The notes under the pieces are model-generated. The model did not search any database, had not been told where the DNA came from, and saw only the letters and a program-made list of their open reading frames with translations. The position numbers were made by a program, and so were the translations under genes. DNA of 64,000 nt from Sphingomonas sp. So64.6b (GTDB lineage Bacteria > Pseudomonadota > Alphaproteobacteria > Sphingomonadales > Sphingomonadaceae): positions 4,556,501-4,620,500 of the forward strand of contig NZ_CP048817.1 of the NCBI RefSeq assembly GCF_014171475.1, written 5' to 3'. Of the stretch, positions 1-7,835 are shown one piece after another (position 1 is the first letter of the stretch; each line of letters opens with the position of its first letter).

Positions 1-776
1 GCCCCTGAGGCGAGCGGCCCGATCAGGTCGCCGGCTTCGCGACGCGCGACGTCCGTCATATCGGCGAAGACGATCGTAGCCCGGCGAAACACATCGTCAT
101 CGGCCTCCCGCATGTCGGGGGTAAAGCCGCCGACGAGATCGACATGCGTTCCCGCCGACAGCCATTTGCCGGCCAGCACGGGGCTGGATGCTGAGGTCAG
201 ACAACTGATGATATCCGCAGCGGCAGCGTCTCCGGCAATGTCCTGGGATAGGCGGACAGGAAGACCAAGGTCTCTCAGCTTGGCCACCAACGCTGTGCCC
301 CGCTCCGGCGAACGGCCGAAGATGGCGATATCGGAAATGGCTGGAAACATCGTCGCATAGGCCGCCGCGAATTCTTCCGCCAATCGGCCGGTCCCGATGA
401 TGAAGATCCGGCGCGCATCGGGGCGGGCGAGGTATTGTGCGGCGATGACCGAGGTCGCTGCCGTTCGCCGTGCAGTCAGTTCTTCCCCGTCGATCAACGC
501 GATCGCCGCGCCGGTCCGTCCGTCGAACAGGATATATGCCGCGTTGATGCGCTGCGCCATTTCCGGAAAGAAGGTGACAAGCTTGACACCAATCAGATGG
601 CCAGCCTGCCAGGCTGGCATCACCAGCAGCGTGGCGTCTGCTGCTCCCGGAACGCGGATGGTGTGACGGTGGCGCGTCGGCACCACCATCTCACCACTAA
701 AACCATCACGAACTGCAGTGACCAGCAACGGCCAGTCGAGCGCCTGACGGACGTCCACCGATGAGAATATCCGCAT
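1..776 (-). CDS. Ornithine cyclodeaminase / mu-crystallin family protein (3' part outside the window)
   Basis: The minus frame starting at ATG 776 (MRIFSSVDVRQALDW) is open to the left edge, giving at least 258 residues; the C-terminus lies outside. It shows the family signature: GVKLVT (K65), a FDGRTGAAIALIDGEELTAR stretch with TARRTAA around residues 101-107, and a Rossmann nucleotide loop FIIGTGRLAEEF at about 125-136. Members use NAD(P) and act as ornithine cyclodeaminases, ketimine reductases or N-alkyl amino-acid dehydrogenases; the substrate cannot be told from this sequence. The start lies 7 nt after the stop of the upstream M19 dipeptidase-like gene, so both probably share one transcript. 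Together they suggest handling of a peptide-like or imino-acid compound, which is inference. Confidence 0.85.
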   Translation of the reverse strand, partial: MRIFSSVDVRQALDWPLLVTAVRDGFSGEMVVPTRHRHTIRVPGAADATLLVMPAWQAGHLIGVKLVTFFPEMAQRINAAYILFDGRTGAAIALIDGEELTARRTAATSVIAAQYLARPDARRIFIIGTGRLAEEFAAAYATMFPAISDIAIFGRSPERGTALVAKLRDLGLPVRLSQDIAGDAAAADIISCLTSASSPVLAGKWLSAGTHVDLVGGFTPDMREADDDVFRRATIVFADMTDVARREAGDLIGPLASG

Positions 777-783
777 CGGGGGA

Positions 784-1785
784 TCAATCGCCCCAAACGG
801 TTTCGTAGAGGCGCATCCAGTTACCGCCGAGAATCTTGCGGATCGATTCTGCGTCGAAGTCACGCTCGACGAGCCGGCGCGTAAGGTTGATCATGGTACG
901 TGGCGTTTCGATGCCCTCGGGATAGTAATAGGGTGGCTTGGGGTAGGTGTCGGCCCGCCAGATCCCGGCGGCGATCGCCTGATCATAAATCGCCACGGCG
1001 GCTTCATCGCTCATGATCGGCCACTGCATCGATGCATAGTCGATGCCGAGGCCGACATTATCGATCCCGATCAGCCCGGCAATGTGGACTATGTGATCGA
1101 TGAAATGGTCGAGCGTCGGTCGGGACGCATCGTTCACAAAAGCGGGAAAGCCGACCACACCGACCATGCCGCCATTGCCGCCGATTGCCTTGATCACGTC
1201 GTCGGTGACATTGCGAGCGGAAGGGTGGATCGTGGCGGAATTACCGTGGGAAATCACCACTGGTGAGGTCGATGCTTCGATCGCCTCCAGCGTCGTGCGT
1301 GGCCCGGTATGCGCGCAATCGACAACGATCCTGGCCTTGTTCAGCGCGGCGACGAGATCCTGGCCGAAATAGCTCAGACCAGAATCAGTTCGTTCGCTGC
1401 CGCCATCGCCGACGCGATTGCGCCGGTTGTAGCAAAGCTGGATCACCTTGATGCCAAGATCGCCATAGAGCGGCACCAGTTCGAGATTGTCCTCGATCGG
1501 GTCCGCTCCCTGAAAATGTAGCATGATGCCGGTTTGGCCGGCTTGCTTGACCGCCCGGATATCGGCCGCGCTGCGGATCAGTCGGGTGTCCGACCGGCCG
1601 GCGATATAGGCATGCCAGGACGCGATCGCCTTGAACGCAAAATCGGCATTCTGCACCCAGGCGAGGGTCGGAGTGACGACCGTAACGCCGCCCTCGCGAT
1701 ACCAGTCCACATATTGTTTCTCATAAGTGATCGGGCAGACCGCGTCGATGATGATGCTTTCGGCGTGCAGCGCTTCGATGTCCAT
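784..1785 (-). CDS. Membrane dipeptidase (peptidase M19) family protein with altered metal ligands
   Basis: A 333-residue protein of the renal dipeptidase/amidohydrolase-barrel type and of near-normal length. Recognisable blocks are VDCAHTG (H159), VISHGNS (H180), ARNVTDD (R191) and GLGIDY (D249), which match the second metal site and substrate region of M19. The N-terminal His-x-Asp pair of the family is replaced by DAVCP (residues 14-18), and the bridging Glu is a Gln (HFQG, Q92). It may therefore bind one metal or hydrolyse something other than dipeptides. There is no signal peptide. An AAGGGG ribosome site lies 5 nt before ATG 1785. It is first of a two-gene unit with the cyclodeaminase-like gene and is divergent from an MFS gene across 149 bp. 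Confidence 0.85.
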   Translation of the reverse strand: MDIEALHAESIIIDAVCPITYEKQYVDWYREGGVTVVTPTLAWVQNADFAFKAIASWHAYIAGRSDTRLIRSAADIRAVKQAGQTGIMLHFQGADPIEDNLELVPLYGDLGIKVIQLCYNRRNRVGDGGSERTDSGLSYFGQDLVAALNKARIVVDCAHTGPRTTLEAIEASTSPVVISHGNSATIHPSARNVTDDVIKAIGGNGGMVGVVGFPAFVNDASRPTLDHFIDHIVHIAGLIGIDNVGLGIDYASMQWPIMSDEAAVAIYDQAIAAGIWRADTYPKPPYYYPEGIETPRTMINLTRRLVERDFDAESIRKILGGNWMRLYETVWGD

Positions 1786-1934
1786 GAAGACCCCTTCATT
1801 CTTTATTCAAATATCGTTTCGGAATAATTTTGCGCTTGGAATAGGGCTGGGCGGAGAAGATACCCGCCAAATATCTGCGACAACGTTGCCAATAGGTCAA
1901 GTTTCGATTACGAAATTACTGATCTAAGGGGAGC
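1786..1934. promoter_or_regulatory. Divergent promoter region between the M19-like gene and the MFS gene
   Basis: A 149-bp AT-richer gap between two divergent start codons. It contains a short inverted repeat, TTTCG (1902-1906) and CGAAA (1911-1915) around ATTA, and a related GTTTCGGAATAA near 1813. The nearby XRE-cupin regulator (3177-3785) is the obvious candidate to bind here, but that is only inferred from proximity. Confidence 0.4.
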
Positions 1935-3188
1935 ATGATGACCAAAGGACGCGGCTACGGATTCCTCCTGCTCAGTGCGCTGGTCTATGCGATCAACGTG
2001 GTCGACCGGCAGCTTCTGCCGCTGATGGCAGAGGCGGTTCGGAAGGATATTGCGCTCGCCGACTGGCAGATAGGGTTGCTGACCGGGCTCGCCTTTGCGG
2101 TCTGCTATGCCTTGTGTACGCTGCCCCTTGCATGGGTCGCGGACGGCGGCAATCGCCGCAACCTCGTGGCGATCTGTCTTGGTCTGTTCAGCGCCGCGAC
2201 GGCCGCGTGTGGCTTTGCGCAAAGCTTCGCACAACTCGTTGTGATGCGTATGGCAGTTGCGATCGGTGAGGCTGGGACGACACCGGCGTCGTTGTCGATG
2301 CTGGCAGACAGATTTCCTGATCGAAAGGGGTTCGCCTCGGGCGCGCTGTCGGCGGGCGCACATCTCGGTCTGCTGGCGGGTGTTGTGTTGGTATCATTGC
2401 TCGCAACCAGAATGGGCTGGCGCGCGACTTTCGTCATCACTGGGCTCATCGGTATCGCGATCACCATCGTGTATTTGCTGACAGTTCGCGAACCCGAGCG
2501 ACTATCCACCGTTGAACGGCAGCCTTATGGTCAGGCGCTGGCGACGCTGTCGCGCCATGCGAGTTTCCGGTTCGCGACCCTCACCATGGTCGGCCTGCTA
2601 TTCTTCAACAACGCCACTGGCGCTTGGATGCCGGCATTTCTCGCTCGCGCACACCACTTGTCGTTCGATCAAATCGGCTTGTTCATCGGTCTGACCGCGG
2701 GCCTGATGGGGCTGGTCGCAGTGCTAGCGGTCGGGCCGCTTCTCGACCGCCTTTCGCGCGGCGACGTGCGTTGGATGGCCTGGCTTCCGGCGATCGTGAT
2801 CACCTTGATGATCGCCAGTACATTTGCCGGGCTGATGCTCGACGATACGGCGCCGGCGCTGCTGCTGCTCGGTATCGCGCCCTGTATCGGCCTGGTCGCG
2901 CAAACCTGTATCTTTGCCGTTCTTCAGACGGTCATTCCTGCCGGATTGCGCGCGTCCGCGACAGCGGTGCTGTTCCTCGTCGCAAACCTTGCCGGCATGG
3001 GACTCGGCCCAACACTGGTGGGCGTCCTGAGCAGCTATTTCGGCACCGCGCATGGGCTCGAACTGCGTCCTGCGCTGTTGGTTGGAATCCTACCTGGGAC
3101 GATTGGTATTGTGGCTTGCCTGTTCCTGGCGCGCAGCCTGCGGGCCGATGTCGTGGCGGTTCCGGGTCACCTCAGTTCAGATGACTAG
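1935..3188 (+). CDS. MFS transporter (Spinster/ACS-like)
   Basis: A 417-residue polytopic protein with about 12 hydrophobic segments. It has the short N-terminus with NVVDRQLLPL in TM1, seen in a subgroup of major facilitator permeases with a D-R motif near the N-terminus, and a loop 2-3 motif WVADGGNRRN. It probably moves a small organic anion or amino-acid-like compound across the inner membrane, with the substrate unknown. The AAGGGGAGC ribosome site directly precedes the tandem ATGATG at 1935. Its 3' end overlaps the convergent XRE-cupin gene by 12 bp. The context (amidase, M19-like, cyclodeaminase) suggests uptake of the compound that those enzymes process. Confidence 0.85.
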   Translation: MMTKGRGYGFLLLSALVYAINVVDRQLLPLMAEAVRKDIALADWQIGLLTGLAFAVCYALCTLPLAWVADGGNRRNLVAICLGLFSAATAACGFAQSFAQLVVMRMAVAIGEAGTTPASLSMLADRFPDRKGFASGALSAGAHLGLLAGVVLVSLLATRMGWRATFVITGLIGIAITIVYLLTVREPERLSTVERQPYGQALATLSRHASFRFATLTMVGLLFFNNATGAWMPAFLARAHHLSFDQIGLFIGLTAGLMGLVAVLAVGPLLDRLSRGDVRWMAWLPAIVITLMIASTFAGLMLDDTAPALLLLGIAPCIGLVAQTCIFAVLQTVIPAGLRASATAVLFLVANLAGMGLGPTLVGVLSSYFGTAHGLELRPALLVGILPGTIGIVACLFLARSLRADVVAVPGHLSSDD

Positions 3189-3785
3189 ATCTTCGATCAC
3201 CGTTGGATAACTCGCCACTTCCATCTCGATCAGCAGGATCGTGTCCGCCTCACTAACCGAGACATATCTGTGGCCCATGCTCGAATCGAACACGACACTG
3301 TCACCCTCCTGGAGTCGGATCGGAGCATAGGCCTCGGTCTCCAATTGGAGCTCGCCGGAAACGACGTAGATGAATTCCTGGCCAGGGTGTCGGCGGAAAG
3401 CTGCGGGATCGGGATTGGGCTGCTGCTTGATTCGCGCGCGCAGGAAGACGTTGCGCATCCCCGCCAAGCCATCGGCCAAGACCTCATATTCAATGTCATG
3501 GCCTTGGAAACGAAGTCCCGCCCCCGCTCGCGTTACCGAACGGCGCGCACCGCTTATGGCCGGTGCGACCTCAGCGTTGGTGAAGTCAGTGACCGGCAGG
3601 TTGAGACCGCTGGCGAGCTTCACCACGCTCGAGAAATTGAGCTTTGTGCGGCCATTCTCCAGCTTGGAGAGCGTGCCCTGCGAGATTCCAGTGCGCGACG
3701 CAACCTCGGTCAGCGTCCAGCCTTCGCGCTTGCGCAATGCCCTGAGCCTGTCTCCGATCGTGTCAGCCGCAAGCGTCGAAATCAT
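3177..3785 (-). CDS. XRE-family transcriptional regulator with C-terminal cupin domain
   Basis: The N-terminal half is a lambda-repressor-type HTH (IGDRLRALRKREGWTLTEVA, then TGISQGTLSKLENGR). The C-terminal half is a cupin barrel with HPGQEFIYVVSGELQLE and an EGDSVVFDSSMGHRY block. Such proteins sense a small ligand through the cupin and repress neighbouring catabolic or transport genes (compare PuuR-type regulators). A longer frame opens at 3884 but would overlap the divergent amidase start. ATG 3785 has AGGA 6 nt upstream and gives a normal 202-residue protein, so it is preferred (ATG 3791 is also possible). It lies between the MFS and amidase genes and probably controls one or both. Confidence 0.85.
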   Translation of the reverse strand: MISTLAADTIGDRLRALRKREGWTLTEVASRTGISQGTLSKLENGRTKLNFSSVVKLASGLNLPVTDFTNAEVAPAISGARRSVTRAGAGLRFQGHDIEYEVLADGLAGMRNVFLRARIKQQPNPDPAAFRRHPGQEFIYVVSGELQLETEAYAPIRLQEGDSVVFDSSMGHRYVSVSEADTILLIEMEVASYPTVIEDLVI

Positions 3786-3875
3786 GCCCATCCTATGCCC
3801 GGGAAACCGGCGATGGCCTTCTTTACCGCCGAGCTCGCGCCGTTTCCAACTGAAAAAGCAAGGTAGCCCCTCAAC

Positions 3876-5402
3876 ATGAACCATGATGAATATAGTTGTT
3901 ATGATGCCCTTGGATTAGCGGCGCTGGTCGTATCAGGTGACGTGTCTGCCGAGGAGTTGCTCGACGCGGCGATTGCGCGCGCCGAAACGGTCAATCCCAG
4001 GCTCAATGCGCTGAACCACGTGTTCGCCGCGCGCGCGCGTCACGAAGTATTGGCCGGACTTCCTGCGGGTCCTTTCCGCGGCGTGCCGTTTATCCTCAAG
4101 GACCTTTACATGGCGTATTGCGGCGAGCCGACGGCCAACGGATCGCGCTTCTGGGCTGGTGCCGTGCCGCAGCACAATTCGGAGTTGTTCGAACGCTATC
4201 GGCTTGCCGGCTTTTCGATATTCGCAAAGAGCGCGACACCCGAACTCGGCTTCAGCGTCACGACCGAGCCGGCCGCATTCGGCCCGACTCGCAACCCCTG
4301 GGACATGACGCGGACGACGGGCGGGTCGAGCGGCGGTGCCGCAGCCGCAGTTGCCGCGGGCATCGTGCCGATGGCGCATGCGAGCGACAGTGGCGGCTCG
4401 ATCCGGATTCCCGCGTCTTGCTGCGGTCTGTTCGGGTTGAAACCAAGTCGCGGCCGGATGCCGATGGGCCCGGAGCGGGGTGAATCGAGTGCAGGTCTCG
4501 GCACGGCGCACGCGGTCAGTCGATCGGTGCGGGACAGTGCGGCGCTACTTGACGTTTCGGCTGGCCCAGACCTCGGCGCACCCTACGGCATCGCTCCCCC
4601 GACCCGGCCCTGGCTATGCGAAGTCGGTGCGCCTTCGGGGCGGCAGCGCATCGCGCTGATGCTTGGGTCCCCGGCGGGCGGGGACGTGAATCCGGACTGC
4701 CGTGCCGCTACGCTCGATGCCGCCGCGCTGTGCGAGGCGCTCGGCCATCACATCGAGGAGATCGCGCCGCCGATACGATATGAGGCACTCGCGGCGGCGT
4801 CGATGATCGTGTCGGCAACGCTGGTTCGGGCCCTGGTCGATGCGCGCTCGTTGGAAGTCGGACGAGCGCCGGAAGATGGCGAGTTGGAGCCGCATATCCA
4901 CCTCCTGATCCGGGCCGCGCAGCAATCGAGCGGTGCCGATTACCTGAGGGCGATCCAGGAATTCCAAAACGCAGGCCGCGATCTGGCACGCTTTCAGCGA
5001 CGCTATCCGCTGATCCTCAGCCCGGCGCTCGCCCAGCCTCCCCTAGAGCTCGGAACCCTCTCTGGCACCGAGGATTATGCCGCACGATCAAGAGCTTTCG
5101 CGCCCTTTTCGTCATTGGCAAACATCACCGGCGTTCCAGCGATGTCCGTGCCGTTGTTCTGGAATGCCGCCGGGCTGCCGATCGGCGTCCAGTTCACCGC
5201 CCGCTTCGGTGATGAGGCCTTGCTGTTTCGAGTTGCAAGCCAATTCGAGGAGGCGCGGCCTTGGCTAAATCGGAGACCTGCCGATAATGAGTCGGTGGGC
5301 TATCGCAAAGTCCATTTGCGCGAGTCGCGGTTGGCGGAAGCCAAGAGAAGAAGCACCTTGGCATCGACGGGGATAGTGACACCATCGACGTCTACATCGT
5401 GA
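3876..5402 (+). CDS. Amidase (amidase-signature family), with an abnormal C-terminal tail
   Basis: The Ser-cisSer-Lys triad of the amidase signature is visible: K75 in FILKDLY, cis-Ser S151 in TTGGSSGGAAAA, and nucleophile S175 in SDSGGSIRIPA. It hydrolyses a C-N amide bond in the cytoplasm, substrate unknown. The family-typical end (QFEEARPWLNRRP) is reached at about 5281. The remaining 40 or so residues (to TPSTSTS) are read from DNA that, on the other strand, encodes a cytochrome P450 fragment. So the original stop seems to have been lost in a rearrangement, and the tail is accidental. The tail is short enough that the enzyme may still fold. Confidence 0.88.
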   Translation: MNHDEYSCYDALGLAALVVSGDVSAEELLDAAIARAETVNPRLNALNHVFAARARHEVLAGLPAGPFRGVPFILKDLYMAYCGEPTANGSRFWAGAVPQHNSELFERYRLAGFSIFAKSATPELGFSVTTEPAAFGPTRNPWDMTRTTGGSSGGAAAAVAAGIVPMAHASDSGGSIRIPASCCGLFGLKPSRGRMPMGPERGESSAGLGTAHAVSRSVRDSAALLDVSAGPDLGAPYGIAPPTRPWLCEVGAPSGRQRIALMLGSPAGGDVNPDCRAATLDAAALCEALGHHIEEIAPPIRYEALAAASMIVSATLVRALVDARSLEVGRAPEDGELEPHIHLLIRAAQQSSGADYLRAIQEFQNAGRDLARFQRRYPLILSPALAQPPLELGTLSGTEDYAARSRAFAPFSSLANITGVPAMSVPLFWNAAGLPIGVQFTARFGDEALLFRVASQFEEARPWLNRRPADNESVGYRKVHLRESRLAEAKRRSTLASTGIVTPSTSTS

Positions 5403-5660
5403 GTCGTCGTCCGGACGAAGGTTTGCACGGTCGAATCCCAGCACAGGCTTTCGTCGAAGGCGCGAAATGAAAGCGTGGGCTGCTCACGCAGGACGGACCA
5501 TTGATCGGGATGATGGGCAAGGGCCAGCATCATATGGGCGATGCGTTGACCGTAATGTCGATCCCGGCCGAGAGAACGGGCGCTCCATAGACATCAAGCG
5601 ATATGAATTGGGCGAGGTACAACGGCAGCGGATTGAGGCGCTGTTGCCCGGCAAGCCAGG
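5308..5660 (-). pseudogene. Cytochrome P450 fragment (I-helix to K-helix region), frameshifted and truncated
   Basis: The minus strand shows PVLSAGIDITVN (I-helix A-G-x-D-T-like motif) at about 5545-5580 in one frame. After a frameshift it continues as GQRIAHMMLALAHHPDQW, AFDESLCWDSTVQTF and VDGVTIPVDAKVLLLLASAN up to NRDSRKW at about 5308. This is the familiar P450 order from the I helix to the region after the K helix. The K-helix ExxR motif reads E-S-L-C, so the essential Arg is lost. The heme Cys loop and the N-terminal half are absent. Homology stops abruptly after RKW where the amidase 3' end begins, marking a recombination point near 5300. The pieces upstream of 5600 are less certain. 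Confidence 0.75.
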
Positions 5661-5928
5661 CGACCGAGGGCTTTCTAAAGCGCCGAATGTGAAGGAGAAC
5701 TGTCGCAACCGGGGTGTTTTCTACCCGGCGGCTTCGCGACGGTGAGGACCCACAATCAGACCTTCAGAAGCCTTTAACTGCTTCCCGAAACCGCCGCTCG
5801 TTCATCCTTTTAGCGCGGCAGCTGTGCGCTCATTTACAGAGGTAGCGACGTGCCGGACGACGGCCCGGAGCAGATATTCCCCGAGCTGGGCACTACGGCC
5901 CGCTCGCTCACCCCGAAAGATCTTCTTG
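5661..5928. other. No recognisable gene
   Basis: About 270 bp between the P450 remnant and the GPH permease stop. I see no coding signature on either strand; the short frames here have arginine- and proline-rich shadow composition. It may hold further decayed P450 or neighbouring sequence. Confidence 0.4.
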
Positions 5929-7491
5929 CTAAGTCAGTGGGGTGCCAAGCGCCGAGTCGCTCATCATTCGCGCCATTGCCTCCGCGCGGCGGGCTTCGAG
6001 AATTGCCAAGTTACGCTGATGCCGTTCGCGGGTGATCGGATAGAGGAGCAGAATCGCACAGCCAAACACCCACAGAGTCAACGACGCCGGAATGTAGTGG
6101 ATTAGCAAGCTGTCAAGCATCGCCTCGGTTACTTCGCCTGGCTTCACTTTTTGCGGAAACGCCGCCCAGGTGAGGATTAGCCCGTTGACTACCAGCCCCA
6201 GAGCGGTCGAACATTGCTGCATGAAGCTGGAGGCGGCGAAGAACGTACCCGCCTCGTGCCGCCCGGTCTTCACCGCGCTGTCCTCCACCACATCGGCGAG
6301 CATCGATGAGGTGTTGATCAGTGAGATCGCGATCATCGCGCCATATACCGCGCCGATCAGGAACAGGGTGATCATCAGGCGCGGATCGCCAGGCTGAAAG
6401 AACAGATCGAGATAGGTCAGTATGAGCGGCGAAAGGCTGAGTATGACGCCGAGCACGGCGAATAGCATCGAACTGGCCCGCTTGCCCAGCCGGCGCGACA
6501 TGAACGGCGCGAGTGGTGCGGCGATCGTCGCCGCCACCACGCTGTCGAGCGTCAGGATCGCCAGTTGCGATGCGCTGAGCCCGAACAGGTAGGTATTGAA
6601 GTACAAGGCGGTCGCTGCATACAGACCGATCGCGGTAAACTTGAACACGCCGAAACCAAAGATCGCCAGGAAGGCGCGGTTGCGAAACGCGCCGAACATC
6701 TCGCGGAAATGCGTGCCCACGGTGGCGCGCGTCGCGCGCGTCTCGGCCTGGCGGAGATAGGGAATGCGCGCATGCGTACCGAGCCCGCAGACGAACATCG
6801 ACACCAGGATCATCGCCGAACCGAGCAGTGCGAAGCCGATATAACTATCTGGATTGAGCTGGCCGCGCGGGAATTCCGGCGTGGCGACAAAGAACACCAT
6901 CAGCGCCGCCGCGCTGAAGCCGTACTGGCCGATATAAAGGAACCAGTATCTGAGCGAGAACAGCCGCGTGCGCTCGGCATAATCGTCGCTCAGTTCGGCG
7001 GTCATCGCCTGGCTGTTGATTTCGAACGCGCTGATCGACACCCGCGTCAGCATCGCAGTAACGAACACCCACATGCCGATCTGCGCGTTGCTGAGCCCAG
7101 CCGGAGGGAACCAGACGAGTACGAAGAATATCGCCGTCGGGATTGCGGAGGCATAGATGAACGGGTGCCGCCGCCCCCAGCGCGTGCGGATCACATCCGA
7201 CCAGCGGCCAAGAAAGGGGTCGGCCAGCGCATCGATCAGCAGAGTCAGAGCCAATGCGGCGGACACGATCGCCGCGGGTACGCCAACTACCTGATTGTAG
7301 AAGAACATGAGATATGCCGAAAACGACACGTTCTTCACGCCGTTGGCGATCGCGCCTGCGCCGTAGCTCAGGCGGATCGTGCAGGTCAGTGGCGGAGCGC
7401 CCGCCCCTGCGCCGGCGCCGGGCGCCAGGCGGGGCATCGTGGTAGCCGCACTCGCCGTGCCCGGCGCGACTGGGATGCTTTGTGAGGCCAT
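5929..7491 (-). CDS. GPH-family (glycoside-pentoside-hexuronide:cation symporter) MFS transporter
   Basis: A 520-residue inner-membrane protein. The first 35 or so residues are an Ala/Gly/Pro-rich cytoplasmic extension. Then come the GPH hallmarks LSYGAGAIANGVKN, FFYNQVVGVP and the loop LADPFLGRWSDVIRTRWGRR followed by HPFIYASAIP, typical of melibiose-carrier relatives. Members co-transport sugars or other organic compounds with Na+ or H+. In sphingomonads such permeases often sit in non-sugar catabolic clusters. Here the neighbours are an acyl-CoA synthetase and a broken CoA-transferase, so the substrate may be a carboxylic acid; this is inference. It is in the same direction as the ligase, 344 bp downstream of it. 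Confidence 0.85.
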   Translation of the reverse strand: MASQSIPVAPGTASAATTMPRLAPGAGAGAGAPPLTCTIRLSYGAGAIANGVKNVSFSAYLMFFYNQVVGVPAAIVSAALALTLLIDALADPFLGRWSDVIRTRWGRRHPFIYASAIPTAIFFVLVWFPPAGLSNAQIGMWVFVTAMLTRVSISAFEINSQAMTAELSDDYAERTRLFSLRYWFLYIGQYGFSAAALMVFFVATPEFPRGQLNPDSYIGFALLGSAMILVSMFVCGLGTHARIPYLRQAETRATRATVGTHFREMFGAFRNRAFLAIFGFGVFKFTAIGLYAATALYFNTYLFGLSASQLAILTLDSVVAATIAAPLAPFMSRRLGKRASSMLFAVLGVILSLSPLILTYLDLFFQPGDPRLMITLFLIGAVYGAMIAISLINTSSMLADVVEDSAVKTGRHEAGTFFAASSFMQQCSTALGLVVNGLILTWAAFPQKVKPGEVTEAMLDSLLIHYIPASLTLWVFGCAILLLYPITRERHQRNLAILEARRAEAMARMMSDSALGTPLT

Positions 7492-7835
7492 AATCTAGAG
7501 TCCCGAAATGCGCTGAAAAATTGCGAAATCGTTTTGGCCCTGGCGGTCATGCCAAGACGCCGACGAAGTGCGCCGTGAGCGCGGTATGGCCAGCGCCGAG
7601 CACGTTCGGGCGGACTGCGCCCGAATGAAATATCGGCGCATAATTCGAAGGCGAACGGTCGACCGACGCCGCCATCGACAGCGGATCCACTGCCGATGGA
7701 CAGGCGGCGTTCGGGCTACCGTGGCGTCGCTCCCGCGATACCCTGGTGAGAATATGACCGGTTGCGGTCATGCGCGCCATCCCGTCGCGAAACAGCGCGG
7801 ACGTCGGCGCCGGGCAGGTCCCGTTTGGCATGCGC
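7492..7835. other. Intergenic region without a recognisable gene
   Basis: A 344-bp gap between the acyl-CoA synthetase stop and the GPH permease start on the same strand. A minus frame runs through it, but it is an out-of-frame continuation from inside the synthetase gene and has no family-like motif. The region may carry the permease promoter. Confidence 0.4.

Noticed and set aside
3177..3884. The longer XRE-cupin start at 3884
   Set aside because: It would overlap the divergent amidase start and adds an untypical basic N-terminus; ATG 3785 has an AGGA site.
6565..7485. A 306-codon plus frame opposite the GPH permease
   Set aside because: Arg/His/Glu-rich composition typical of an antisense shadow of a hydrophobic GC-rich membrane gene.
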